Origin: Euleptes europaea
Lineage: Eukaryota; Chordata; Lepidosauria; Squamata; Sphaerodactylidae
DNA: 64,000 nucleotides
Assembly (NCBI RefSeq): GCF_029931775.1
Contig: NC_079323.1
Location: forward strand, 33,436,882-33,500,881
Direction: 5' to 3'
Position 1 is the stretch's first letter, and every line of letters starts with the position of its first letter. Both the position numbers and the translations under genes were made by a program. The notes beneath the pieces were generated by a model. It saw only the letters and a program-made list of their open reading frames with translations, made no database searches and had not been told where the DNA came from. Positions 34,362 through 46,070 of this stretch are shown in pieces.

Positions 34362-34432
34362 TATGTTTCTTTTACGCAATGCACTTTTTGGCGCCTAGAC
34401 AGTCATGTTATGGAAGTGCCTAATGTCAGAGG

Positions 34433-34625
34433 CAGGGTTGCCAGGTCCCTCTTCGCCACTGGTGGGAGGTTTTGGGGGGGCGGAGCCTGAGGAGGGTGGG
34501 GTTTAGGGAGGGGAGGGGCTTCAAAGCATAGAGTCCAATTGGCAAAGCGGCCATTTTCTCCAGGTGAATTGATCAGTTGTAATAGCAGGAGATCTCCAGC
34601 TACCACCTGGAGGCTGGCAACCATA
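34433..34625. mobile_element. hAT MITE (TAGGGTTGCCA family), copy with perfect TSD
   Basis: Ends CAGGGTTGCCAGGTCC and GCTGGCAACCATA. A perfect 8-bp duplication GTCAGAGG flanks it (34425-34432, 34626-34633). Confidence 0.88.
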
Positions 34626-34633
34626 GTCAGAGG

Positions 34634-35784
34634 AAGCATGTTCTGCAAAGGAGGAATGCCTTCACAAAGGCCAAGGAAAAGCTTATGTGGAACAAAGATG
34701 TAGAATCCAAGCCTATGTGTGGTTTATTTTATTATGTTCGTTTCGACCTGTGTTTCATATATTTTCAGAAGGTGCTTATGGGCTTTCCAAGAAATGCTGG
34801 TTACAATATTGCCTCACAAAATTTTACTTTTAATTGCAGATTCATAGCCCAAGAGAGGATTCTGTTCACTTCTAAGGTATGCAACTAAACGAAATAGCTT
34901 TTATTGACTGCACTGTAGAAGGATAACATTAACACTGTTGAAAAATCTTGCAAGTGAAAAATTATCTCCATGTGTAATACAAGTACACACATTCATAAAG
35001 AAACTTCAATCAATCTAATACAGTACGTGATAACACCTTACCAATAATAGCTGCAGTTGATAGGAGTGGCTGAGCTTGCAGAAATGGATTTCAGCATGCG
35101 TAAAGGGCCATGTGTAATGCTTCACAAAAGAATACATACTACGTAGACTGAAAATCAAGAAATTGCAAAACAATACCTACACAGTTTGGATTATTGCACC
35201 CTCATGAAGTTGGGCAATTTCTTTACATACCTATAAACCGTTACCTCTACATAGAATGTGAGAATCTTGGATTTCAAATCTCCAGAATGTAATTCTTTCT
35301 AGAAGCGGCTCTCAACCAAACTCCTGTGTAACCAGAATACTTCAAAGCAGTGCCAGAACATTGAATGTTTGCAAAAAATGAATATTTACAACATTGTCTG
35401 GTCCTACCTGCCCAAAGATGTACCAAATACAATGTTTCAAATGATTAAAATGTTCTTCATTCACCGAATGGCATTGGGGATTATTTCCCATGGATACACA
35501 ATACATGAACGCACTGATACACCATGCCATTTACAGAGGTTGCCCAAAGATAAACCTAAGATTACCAGAGAACGCCCAAAAGCTGTAGGGGTTGCAAAAT
35601 ACAACTAAATATTTCTTCAAGCCTCAAACACAATCGTCCAGCATGATACTATGTATGTCAAACATTCAGCTGGACTTGGGTCGAGAAAGTTTCCTCCGGC
35701 TCTCTGATTTAATTCTGAGTACCAGCCTCTTGCAATGAAGCTGGGTATTAATGATACTGCTGGGGAAATCAGCACCTCAGCACC
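34634..35784. other. unassigned flank
   Basis: About 1.1 kb without a recognised gene or repeat. Confidence 0.4.
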
Positions 35785-35920
35785 AGTGGGGAAACCAACC
35801 CGGTTCACCAGATTAGCCTCTGCCACTCACGTGGAGGAGTGGGGAATCAAACCTGATTCTTCAGATTAGAGTCCACCACTCCTAACCACTGCTCTTAACC
35901 ACTATACCACGCTGGCTCTC
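35785..35920 (-). mobile_element. CORE-SINE, tRNA-related half only
   Basis: Minus strand GAGAGCCAGCGTGGTATAGT through the B box to GGGTTGGTTTCCCCACT. The core and 3' half are missing. Confidence 0.8.
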
Positions 35921-36109
35921 TTAGGATAAAATCACCAGATTGTAACCCTTACATGTACACTTTTGTATAATGTAGTGGGGGGGTGACAGCTAATGTGGGC
36001 ACCTTACAATCCAGACACAGGAAACATCCTTTAAAATCTCTTGTTCAAGTGGGAGCCAAGGCAGCCACGCCCACTCCTTCCACAATCTTGTCATTTGATG
36101 ACACAGCCT

Positions 36110-36260
36110 GTTGTGCTTCGCATGCAGAAGGGGCCATGTTAATTTTCCAGCCGCCAGTGAAACCATTTCAAGTTTGGGAAAGATCCGTGCTGGACCCTGG
36201 AAAGCAGCTGGTAGTCTGAGTAGACAGTACTGGACTAGACGGGCCAGTGGTTTAAGCATA
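36110..36260 (+). mobile_element. degenerate tRNA-derived SINE (as at 57985)
   Basis: TTCGCATGCAGAAG, GGACCCTGGAAAGCAGCTGG and TGAGTAGACAGTACTGGACTA match the middle of that SINE family; other parts are unrecognisable. Confidence 0.45.
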
Positions 36261-38337
36261 CAGCACTAAGCTGCAAATCATTTTCCTATGTTCATCATCT
36301 CCCCCTCCCATCACTGTGGTGGCAAACAGCACTTCAGATGTATTCTTCTGCCAGTGTGGGATTATGGATGGAGCGGACAAGATGAATCATGGTTGCCTTT
36401 GCAGGAGATTTAAAATGGTGTTGTGAGGTGGTGACATTTATGCAGCTCCTGTACCCTAGTCTCTTCCATCAGTCCTTTCATCTACTCTCTGGGGCAAAAC
36501 TAGAGCCCTTCTTATATCAGGTCGAAGGGCAAGGATGGTGAATATACCAGTGGAGGAGCAGAACAAAAAGCCTAGCTGCTATATCTGTTATTGGTGCCTT
36601 GGAGCATTTAAAGATAAAGGCACAATCTCCAGGTTAAAAGGCAGCAGTCTTAATTGAGGGTTTTGTGTTGCATTTGTTGCTCCGCTTTGCTTGCAGTGAC
36701 ATATTTCTCTGGTGGAGGAGCCTCTTTTGTTGGAGGCACCAGAGGAAAGGCGCTAGCCCTTTAGGCAAGTTACAGTGAACGCAAGTACGATGTTTAGTGT
36801 ACACTTGATTTTTCTTTATATGTGCATTTAGTAATTCTCATGTTGCCTTCAGTGCATGTACAGCTGAATGTGCGATTAGAAACCCACATTTATCCAGGAG
36901 CTGGCCCACGGTTTGATTTGTAAAATGAACGCTCGTTGGCTCTTCCTTACAAACAAACGTATGCATGTTCATGCATGTAACATATGAACTGGGCTACCTG
37001 CCTAACTCTGACCTCACCTGCATAGTTCCCAATTATCAGTCAGCTTTACATTCGGAAAACTTTTTTGTTTAGATTTCAAGTTGTATGTCCATGTAGGATA
37101 TATTTATATGAGAAACAAATATTGTGGTCTGATAGCCATTAAAAAAAAACCTGTTGATGGTTTTATGTCATTGGCATTGTCAACCAAGATGTGTGCTGAA
37201 CATCATGTTTATCCAAAGGGCGATGTGGGAACTGCTTTCCAGCTCCTTATCTTTCAACACCACCTGCAGCACAATAGCTGATTCCTGAAGCCTGCCAGCT
37301 AACAGAGATTAAACTGATGTACAAAATCTACTTGATTTGACAAGGTAGAAAAGGGCTTAACAAAAGTAAATTCCTGTTGGCTGAAATAATCAGCTTCTGT
37401 AGTTTAAAACTAGGTGGGTCTTGATTCCAGATGTCATAAATCTGCATGCATTTAAACTTGTTCACTGACTTTATGAAACTGGAACAAAGCTGCTCCGAGT
37501 TTTGAGGCTCTCAAAGCATCAGTCTGTTTTTGAAAATAAAGATCTGAATAGAAATTAGATAGTAAAGAGTAGGTTTATCATTCATATTACTAATTCAGTA
37601 CTTGTGGAGGACTCCCCGCTCCTCATTATTTTTTAACACCAGTCCATTTTTTCAATTAACTTTTGAAACTTTTATCTTTTTTTATCCAGCTATAATTTTA
37701 ATGAAAATATTGTTACAAATAATAGTACCGACTGCATTTATTTCTCCTAAATGGCTTCCCATGTAGGCATTGCTTAAACTGAGACCTGTTTAGCTTTTAA
37801 CAATGTGATAGCAGTACATGCTCCTCCCCCTCCACACACACAAACTCAACTGGGGCATGTTTTTCCCCTACACATGCCCTGGCTGCCTCCTTCCCCACTG
37901 TCTCTTGGGGCACAGATACATACTCTTCCCAGTGTGACTGCTTGTTATTGAGTCCATTACCTGTTTTCTGATTTTGTTTGCCAGTTACTCGCCTATGCCA
38001 AATTTAATTCCTAGCGCACCTTCAAATTTACTTAATTCGCTTGGCCATTATCAGTTATTAATCTGCAGTGATGCCAGATCTCTCAGCCCTGTTTTTCGGC
38101 AGAAGATTGAACAACTAGATTGCTGCCTAAATGAGAAAAGGCGTTGTGGTTTAACATTTTTAAATGTGTGACATGATTCCAGGGTTGTTTTTTTTGTTTG
38201 TGAGATGGAGAGGTATAATCTTCCTCATGCCCAAGTGGGTCCCAATTAGAGCATATCTGTCTGTGAGATATCTGCTGCTATCACTAGACCTAGTAAATGA
38301 ATGTTTTAACATTCTGAAATGGCTTCAGATGAATGTT
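36261..38337. other. unassigned flank
   Basis: About 2 kb with no gene or repeat recognised, among the longest repeat-free stretches here. Confidence 0.4.
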
Positions 38338-38340
38338 AAT

Positions 38341-38780
38341 TTATTGACTTCCTTTATACCTCACCTTCTCCCCAATGGGGACCCAAAGCAACTTGCATTG
38401 TTCTGTTCTAGGGCTGCCAACCTCCAGGTACTAGCTAGAGATCTCCTGCTATTACAGCTGAACTCCAACCGATAGAGATCAGTTCGCCTGGAGAAAAGGG
38501 CCGCTTTGGCAATTGGACTCTATGTCATTGAAGTCTCTCCCCTCCCCAAATCCCTCCCTCCTCAGGCTCCACCCCAAAAACCTCCCGCCAGTGGCGAAGA
38601 GGGACCTGGCAACTCTATTCTGTTCTCCATTTTATTGTCACAACAGCCCTGTGAGGTGGGTTAGGCGGAGAGTGTGTGGCTGGCCCAAGGTCCCCAAGCA
38701 AGCTTCCATGGCAGAGTTGGAATCTGAATGTGGTGCTTCCAAATCCTAGTCTGAAACTCTAACCATTATACCACACTCAC
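38341..38780 (-). mobile_element. second CORE-SINE family, split by a hAT MITE
   Basis: Parts 38341-38408 and 38618-38780 together make one SINE like 9531-9742 (complement of tail TATACCTCACCTTCTCCCCA, core GGCTGGCCCAAGGTCCCC, tRNA end TAACCATTATACCACACTC). The hAT MITE at 38409-38617 interrupts it, so the SINE is the older of the two. Confidence 0.8.
38409..38617. mobile_element. hAT MITE (TAGGGTTGCCA family), nested in a SINE
   Basis: Ends TAGGGCTGCCAACC and CTGGCAACTCTA. The perfect 8-bp duplication TTCTGTTC (38401-38408, 38618-38625) is made of SINE sequence, which fixes the exact ends of the family. Confidence 0.93.
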
Positions 38781-39015
38781 TTTCCACATGAAAGCAGCAC
38801 TGATGACCTCTACCTGGCAAGTACATTCTAATCACTTTCTAAACTTGGGGTTGTCAGCATGTTCTTTAATGCAAGCAGCTTCTGAGTATTGAAAAATATA
38901 CCAAGCTGCTTACTTAATGGACTAGGAACAATGCTGTTAGTTAAGCAGAACAGAGGAAAATCCTATGAAACAAAAAGCTTTTTTTTAAAAAGCCTGAAGC
39001 AAATCTTTTTTTGAT

Positions 39016-39328
39016 CCAATGTGGTGTAGTGGTTAAGAGCGGTGGTTTGGAGCGGTGGACTCTGATTTGGAGAACCAGGTTTGATTCCCCGCTCCTCCGC
39101 ATGAGCGGTGGAGGCTAATCTGGTGAACTGGATTGGTTTCTGCACTCCTGCACACGAAGCCAGCTGGGTGACCTTGGGCAAGTTACACCTCTGTTAGAGC
39201 TCTCTCAGCCCCACCTACCTCACAGAGTGTCTGTTGTGGGGAGGGGAAGGGAAGGAGATTGTAAGCCGGTTTGATCCTCCCTTAAGTGGTAGAGAAAGTC
39301 GGCATATAAAAACCAAATCTTCTTCTCC
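39016..39328 (+). mobile_element. CORE-SINE (GTGTAGTGGTTAAGA type), full copy
   Basis: Complete, with A box, B box (GGTTTGATTCCCC), core TGGGTGACCTTGGGCAAGTT and tail GCATATAAAAACCAAATCTT. Confidence 0.9.
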
Positions 39329-39387
39329 TGTCTTCTAGGGGATGTATGAGCTACTCTGCTGAAGCCAGGAAGCTACTGTCCTGTATA

Positions 39388-39580
39388 GCCCAGGCTAACC
39401 TTGTAATCTTGTAAGATCTCAGAAGCTAAGCAGTGTCAGCCCTGGTTAGTACTTGGATGGGAGACCACCAAGGAAATCCAGGGTTGCTACAAAGGGGCAA
39501 ACCATCTCTGAACGTCTTTTCATGAAAACCCCATGGGATCACCATAAATCAGCTGCAACTTGATGGCAAACAACAACAGC
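39388..39580 (+). mobile_element. 5S-rRNA-derived SINE, copy 2
   Basis: The 5S-like head AGATCTCAGAAGCTAAGCAG, GGTTAGTACTTGGATGGGAG and ACC is clearer here than at 4139. The tail is CAGCTGCAACTTGATGGC + AAACAACAACA. Confidence 0.83.
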
Positions 39581-41079
39581 AAAAGCTCACAATCTCCCTG
39601 TTGCAGACCCCTAGTTTATAGTAGTTGTACCTATTTTTTACATATAGAATGTGGTGGAGGGAATCAGCTAAAGCAAAATAGGTGGTAATTGGAAACTAAG
39701 TTAGCAGAGCGCTTAACTAAAAGCAGGTGCTAAAGACCACTGCAGATTAGCATTGCTGTGAAACATGTTTTTAAGGCTTAACCCAATGCGCTTGAAAATG
39801 CATACTTAGTTGCTCATGTTTTCGAGACATAGAGATATCTAGATTAAAGTGTACCTAGAGAAAATGCACATGGATGAATTCAAAGAGGTTGACACAAACC
39901 CATTTGTTGTAATGGTCTTTGGAGGAATACAGGCCACTAATACCAGCAAGCGGTTTGCGTGGTGTGAAGCGAAATGTAGTGGAAACATTCTTAGTGTAGA
40001 GATAGTCTATAGTTAAGTTGTCTTGCGTGACCTTGTGCAAAATCATGCAAAGTATACTTTACTTCTGTAAACATCCATATGATGCTGAACTTTTAAGTAG
40101 AGTGCTGATCCCTAGTACATACTTTTAAGACCAAACAAAAAGTCAGGATCCTATTTCTTTAATAATAATAATACTTAGTATTTAGTTGTGACTTGATGGC
40201 AAAAAAAATTATATAGCCAAGAATGAACATCTGTACAAAATGTCCTCTCTGCATTCCTCATGGATGTTACATGTCAAACAAAGAGTTAATGGTGTTTAAC
40301 AGCTGGCGTAAACTATCTCTATAAGCTTAGATTACCTCATTTATGTCATATGATCATAATACTATCCAAAAGAGGGAACTAGCTTGTAATGTATATGTTG
40401 CATGCAAAGACATCAGAAATATGCCCTCCCTAAGGACCACTTATTACAAGATTGAAGCTAATTGAACTTCAGTTACAATTAAATCGCCACAAAAATGTTT
40501 TCACAACAACAGCATTTCTGTCCAAAAGACTGTTCTTAATCATTTTAGTATACAAATGGCAAACACTGTGTCATTCTGATATATGCTGTGTACTAAAATA
40601 TCTACCATTCACATATAATTTGATTAGACTGCTGTCTCCAACAAAATTAGTTTCCATACCGATTCAAGAACATGAAATATGTTTATGCAACAGCGTTTTC
40701 TGTTATGTAGGAATAGTTAAGGTTGTAAAAGAGTGGTGTGCAATTAATTGTTCCCATGTCTCTCTCTTTTTCTCTCTCTCTCTCACCATTTTTCTTTATG
40801 TTGGGACATATAGTGGAATCTCCTAGTATGTTAAAGCACATGTCAGTGGATACTGGCTAGGTTTCATTATGATACCAAGACAAGGAGTAACATTTAGGAT
40901 TGATAAATCATGTAATACCTTTTCTGCCCTTCCAAAATGATGATTTCTGCACATTGAGGAATAGCACAGTACTACATGTGACATCTGTGGTTTAAAGGAT
41001 TTTCCATAGTGCCACAAAGCATAACAGATGTCCCTATTCCTTCGTACCTTTGTGAAACAATGTGGTGGTGGAAAGTGTT
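39581..41079. other. unassigned flank
   Basis: Mostly unique sequence. A scrap of Bov-B-like tail (TTGTGACTTGATGGC) lies near 40185 and a (TC)n run near 40762. No gene seen. Confidence 0.4.
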
Positions 41080-41165
41080 GTCATGTAGCAGCTGGCTTAT
41101 GGTGACCCTGTACTGTTGTCAAGGCAAGAGATGTTCAGAGGTGGTTTGCCATTGCCTGCCGTAGA
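41080..41165 (+). mobile_element. Bov-B-tail-related SINE fragment
   Basis: CTGGCTTATGGTGACCCTGTA, TTCAAGGCAAGAGA-like and GAGGTGGTTTGCCATTGCCT are typical of the body of Bov-B-tailed reptile SINEs. Confidence 0.55.
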
Positions 41166-41408
41166 TCCACGTTTTTCCCCCTGATTTCTGAATTGGCAAC
41201 TCTTAAGTGTAGCTTAATGTTGTGTGTTCAGTAGGGATGTAAAAACTAATTCAACGAAGCAACTCTTTACACTATCAAAAAAAAGTCATTTAAGCATCAG
41301 AGCACACCATCTAGCCCACTTACATATTCTTACATAGTTATCTACGCTGCTATTTATTTTTCAATAATAAAATATAATGTATCAATGTGATTACTTGAAC
41401 ACAACACT

Positions 41409-41778
41409 GCAAAACTAGGGCTTTGCATATCAGTAAACCCGAGCCGGAAATAAGCCGGAAAAATCACCATTTCGGCTCATTTCGGGCTTCAGGTTTACTG
41501 GTAGCAAAAGGCAGGGGAATAAGCTGATCTGAATAGGCGATTCCCAGTAAAGCCAGATAGAGAATCGGCTTTTTGGGAAAGGGCTTTCCCCCTGGCTTTT
41601 GTTGCAAGGAGAGCTATCTCCTTGCTTCCTGCTGCAGCCTACCTTGATTTTTTGCTAGGGAGGACAGTCTAATGTGGGGGACGGAGGAGGGTCATGGATT
41701 CTCATTGCCCAGGTCAGAAGAACAGTGTTCTTTGGCCAATCACAGAAGCTGGGATTATTTTCAAACTTTTCTGTACTT
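41409..41778. repeat. unclassified repeat-like block (CCCGAGCCGGAAAT)
   Basis: A mixed-composition block starting GGGCTTTGCATATCAGTAAA with imperfect inverted words (GTAAACCCGAGCCGG / CTTCAGGTTTACTGG; TAAAGCCAGATAGAGAATCGG). Its style resembles 62283-62760. It has no coding potential that I recognise and ends at a CORE-SINE fragment. Confidence 0.4.
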
Positions 41779-41839
41779 GGCCGGTTTGATTCTTCCTTAA
41801 GTAGTAGAGAAAGTTGGCGTATAAAAACCTATTCTTCTA
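41779..41839 (+). mobile_element. CORE-SINE 3' end fragment
   Basis: Only GGCCGGTTTGATTCTTCCTT to GGCGTATAAAAACC and ATTCTTCT remains. Confidence 0.75.
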
Positions 41840-41869
41840 ACAGTGGATGGTTTTTACAGGAGATAGTAA

Positions 41870-41981
41870 AATGAGAGACATGAGTGGCTAGAATATTGGC
41901 TTTGGCATGGGAAACCCAAGTTCAAATCCTTATTAAGCTCACTGAGTGGCCAATGGCTATCCTCTCTCCTTAGCCTAACCT
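41870..41981 (+). mobile_element. old CORE-SINE fragment
   Basis: Contains ATGAGTGGCTAGAATATTGG, B-box-like AAGTTCAAATCC and CCTTAGCCTAACCTA; the 3' half is missing. Confidence 0.5.
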
Positions 41982-42295
41982 ATGGGTCCCCAACATTTTG
42001 AGCCTGAACACACAGAGGAAGCTCGAGTGCCGGGTAAAGAGGGGTAATTTTAAAAATACACTGGGAAAGAGGGAAGAGAGAGAGAATGAATAAAACCAAC
42101 ACTGTGGTGGTAGCTGCCACTGAGACAAAATTATTTTAATCTGCATGGCCAATCAGATCTCCAAAGGCATTCAGAAGACCTGCTGGCCCAAGAACCTCAT
42201 GTGGCTCCACCCACTTTCTAAAAAACACTTGGTGGGCACCAGGAAAGGTGTTGGTGGGCACAACTGTACCCACTGGCACCACACTGGGGACCCTG
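41982..42295. mobile_element. hAT non-autonomous element (GGGTCCCCAAC ends)
   Basis: The left end ATGGGTCCCCAACATTTTGA and right end CACTGGGGACCCTGG are inverted. The interior has GGCCAATCAGATCTCCAAAG and CCACCCACTTTCTAAAAAAC, shared with 58379-59271. No clean 8-bp duplication is left. Confidence 0.72.
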
Positions 42296-43829
42296 GACCC
42301 AGCCCATCTCACATTCTGAAGTATCAGTCATTGTCTGCATTTATTCATTAGGCCTCCTCCAATATTGCTTTATTGCAGTGAACAAAAGGGAAGAAACCCC
42401 CTCAAAAACACTGTCCTAAATCCAAAGTATTTTTAAGAGTATCTGAATCAATCCTTTTTTAAATATAGAAAACATCTGTTTAATGTAACATAAAGCCTGA
42501 AATTTTAAACTTTAAACTAGGTCTGCCTCTCCAAACAAAATATACATTCTGCTCCACCCCCGTGGCCAAAACTTAATCAGGACCAGTTAAGGTCATTCCA
42601 TCAAAAATGGGACAATTTACTATTACCTCCCATGAATGCTTTGATGTCACAAGCCGAGCAAAACAACCCGATGTTAATCATTTCAATTATAATTAAGGCA
42701 TCTAAGTTGGATGCGTTCTCTGTCAGGAAGCCCTAGACTGCAGTTAACAGAATACAAAGTAACACCCAGTTTAGCAGGCTGGACAGAGACAAAATTGACA
42801 GAAACAAACAAAAAAGAAGTTCTTTATCATCTAGAGTAGATCACTTGCTTTCCAATGCAGAGCTGAGGCATGTTCTTCAGGGCCCTTAGAAATAAGGCCT
42901 TCTCATTGGATAACTTGACCTCTGGAAGCAATACAATTACCATTCCTGAGTATCGCTGTCCAACAGCATTTATCTCATGAAAATTCATGCAAAATGCTTT
43001 AGAAACAGGCAGGGGACCTTAAGTCACCGCATTCTATTGAAAACATATGTACTTAAAACGTAATGTCTTGTATCCATATGTAGCTTAAGCATTTCCTTTT
43101 ACACAGCAGTGACATCGCTTAATTTCATACCCACCATGAGATCTCCTGCTTACATATGGAAATATGAATCACTATTTGTAATGGAAATAATGAGTTACAG
43201 CAGCTGCAACTTCTCACATAAAGAATCAGAAATCTAAAAATTAGCACGGTAACACTGCATTACAATAATTAAGAGCTGGGAACAAAGAGGATTCAAATAT
43301 ACTATGTATTTGGAAATGTACCAGCAGAATCACAGTTTAATTAAAAACTGGTAATCCTGCTACATTACACACTTGCCAAATTCCAAAGGAGACTCTATGA
43401 AAGCCAATCAAATCTGTAATACATCTGTGTGATGTTTAGAGTGGCCACACTGAATCCCTTCTTATGCCAACAAAGGGTAAAAGATTTTTTTCCCCTGTTG
43501 TTTTAGCTACATTTACCACTTGGTAGGATTAATTTCAATGAGAACAGTGCTTTACTATTTAGTGCTGGTTCACAGCATATGAATTTAAATTAGCAGATTG
43601 CATTGTGGCACTGAGTCAAAAGATCTCATCCATTACAACCTGCAGAAGATTTAAGACAATAGCACCAACTAATGCAGATAATTATAGACCAAAGGATTTA
43701 CAGAAATTGGCTTGAAATGTAAATGAAGCTAATTAGAACCCAGTAAAAATTAGAACCCAAAAAAAATCTGAACTGTTAGCAGTATTAAAGAATTCTGATT
43801 CTCAGGGGCAATGACTACAAACACTTGAA
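42296..43829. other. repeat-poor block, candidate conserved non-coding sequence
   Basis: About 1.5 kb in which I recognise no repeat and no gene. It contains AT-rich words such as TTAATCATTTCAATTATAATT and TTACAATAATTAAGAG, typical of homeodomain-site clusters. It could include an enhancer; that is a guess from composition only. Confidence 0.35.
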
Positions 43830-44006
43830 CCATTTATGCATGGGAGGTTTTGCCTTGGATTTGTCTCTCTCTAGATGCACATTTCCCTCATCCCAATTCT
43901 CAAAACTCAAAAATAAGTCCCTATGCAGATTTTTGAGCACTGGAATGGGGGAAATGTGCATCTAGAGAGCGGCAAATCCAAGGCAAAACCTCCCATGCAT
44001 AAATGG
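43830..44006. mobile_element. foldback MITE (CCATTTATGCATGGGAGG ends)
   Basis: Ends CCATTTATGCATGGGAGGTT and CCTCCCATGCATAAATGG. The inverted arms of ~65 bp (with AGATGCACATTTCCC / GGGAAATGTGCATCT-like cores) are nearly perfect. No clear flanking duplication, so the superfamily is unknown. Confidence 0.75.
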
Positions 44007-44997
44007 CCTTGCTGAACGTATGTTACCTCCATCGGTTACAGCCGTCAACTGCTGTCAGAAAACACTGAATCACACTGTTACCACGAACATTAAAAAGAGT
44101 TACACCGGATACAACCAGAACCAGAAAAGAGGGAATTAATCAAAGAATAACACACAGATCTGACTGTAGTCAAAGCAGAATGGCAGCTACTTCAGGGACC
44201 ATGATAAGAGCTTTTTGTAACTCCGGAAGGTGCTCAGGTATCACAGTGCTTTTCATTACAATATTCACAAAATACTCGCCACTGTCCTAAATACTAGTAA
44301 GAAAAATCAGAGGCTTGAGAGTAAGTGCTTCGAAAGGCAGCTGCAAGTCTGACAAGGCTGTTTCTTGCAAGAGCAAATCCACAGAGGAGCTTAACTCTCA
44401 GCAGAGTTACGTCTTGTACAGGTGGCTCATATAACTTCACGAGGATTCTGTTCTTAATACTTTTCAAAGTCTACACACTACATTTATTACTATAGTTCTG
44501 ACTAAGACCCCAAACTATTTTTATAGGACTCTATACAATAGTAATAATTTAGGATTCAGTTCAGCTCAAAGCTGAATTATATCTCGGCTGAAACCTTAAA
44601 ATCTTGCACCTCCGGGGCAAAAAATCTGAATTACCGTATAAGAAAAAATAGGGGGAAATCAAAGCTTAATGAATGGACAAAGAAAACTGTGGGGGAAATT
44701 AAATACTAGGGTCTGACTCAGATTTTAAAAGTGTGATCCTGATGAGGTCCAGTATGTTCCAGTGTTTTCTATCCATAAAACCTGCCCTTTAAATCTAGAG
44801 GGCCCTCATGGACCAATGAGTGAAAACTTCATCACAGCTTGCTAAAAAAAAAACACCAATCTGTTTTCTGAGAATTGTGTCCATTTTGGAATTTTTAGAA
44901 GATACTGCTAATTCTGAGTTCCCCAGTGACCACAAACTAAACCCAAAGAAATCAGTTTTAATGCATCAAAGGTAGATGCAGAATTGTAGCTGGTTTA
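44007..44997. other. unassigned flank
   Basis: About 1 kb with no feature recognised. Confidence 0.4.
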
Positions 44998-45056
44998 CAG
45001 TGCAACCCTATGCCAATCTAAACCCACTGAAATTTGTACAGGACTGCACTGTTAGT
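44998..45056. repeat. short foldback MITE (GTGCAATCCT type)
   Basis: ACAGTGCAACCCTATGCCAA to ACAGGACTGCACTGTTAG; the ends are inverted. Confidence 0.55.
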
Positions 45057-45439
45057 CACTATTAATCCAGTTAAACTGACCACCATGCTCAGGAAAAAGC
45101 TTGTCTAAATTACAGAGTAGGTGAAATAAGTAGCTTCTCTTATCCCTTACTTATTCATAGCGCATCAATGTGCATGGAGCTTTACAGAATACAAGATAAT
45201 TTTGATAGAAGGAAGACAACAAAAGAAGGGGAGTGCAGGGACAAAACATTCAAAAATGTACATCCACCAGAACAGATTAGACAAAATTAAATGGCATTGA
45301 CCACGTTTTCCTAAATAGCAGATGAGGTGGTAAACCTATGTCTAGACTGAAGGTACAGCAAAGGCACAGTTTCTTTTCATTCATCTGTTTCAGATTATCC
45401 TCAATTATAATATTAACAACAATAACAACATTTATAAGT
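45057..45439. other. unassigned flank
   Basis: No gene seen. A possible very old SINE near 45150-45190 is too eroded to call. Confidence 0.4.
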
Positions 45440-45652
45440 TCAAAGAGCTTTATATACATGCTGTTATGGTAATCCGTTTACCCATTATGCAAGGAAGCTC
45501 CATATTATCCTCCTATTACAGACTGTGGGCGGAGGCTGGCAGTTTCTGGCTTGCCTACAGAGCTAAGAATTCATGGCAGAGCTGAGAATTAAACTAGGGA
45601 CCATCTTATCTATAGCCCAGCCTTTCAGCCACAATGCTAAACCAGCTCTACT
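45440..45652 (-). mobile_element. old CORE-SINE, diverged
   Basis: The plus strand shows AAGAGCTTTATATACATGCT, ATATTATCCTCCTATTACAGA, GAGAATTAAACTAGGGACC and CAGCCACAATGCTAAACCAG, the order of a complemented MIR/CORE-SINE. Confidence 0.55.
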
Positions 45653-45984
45653 TTACACAGCATAATAGATGCACGTTTTTGCATTTTCCATTTCTTTAGA
45701 ACATACTAGCTCTGAAATGTTGCTCATTTTTGAAATCTTGGTCTACCAGCTCAACTACCCTAACATGATGATTTTTCAGTTATTTAAAAAAAAATTAGGG
45801 TGGGCTATTAACAATTAGTGGTTTGATCAATTAGTGTGATATCTGAATGCAGAAAGTCTAAGCAACTGGAGTTTATTGGTTGATGTCAAATTAGGATTTC
45901 AAGCTTAATACTACTTATTAAGGGATCCCTGATTTGCTTAAAAAAAAACAACAACCCTCAACTTCCTTGGATACACGTCTATCT
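45653..45984. other. unassigned flank
   Basis: No feature recognised. Confidence 0.4.
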
Positions 45985-46070
45985 CACCTCATCTTACCAC
46001 CAACTCTTGAGTGTTATTTTCCCCATCACACCTCATCTTACCACCAACTCTTGGTGTTATTTTCCCCATC
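45985..46070. repeat. two-copy 44-bp tandem duplication
   Basis: CACCTCATCTTACCACCAAC to TTTTCCCCATCA occurs twice in a row (45985-46028, 46029-46070), the second copy lacking 2 bp. The near-identity implies a recent local duplication. Confidence 0.9.

Noticed and set aside
40452-40826. 124-codon plus-strand frame
   Set aside because: AT-rich, Leu/Ser/Phe-rich chance translation with no recognisable domain.
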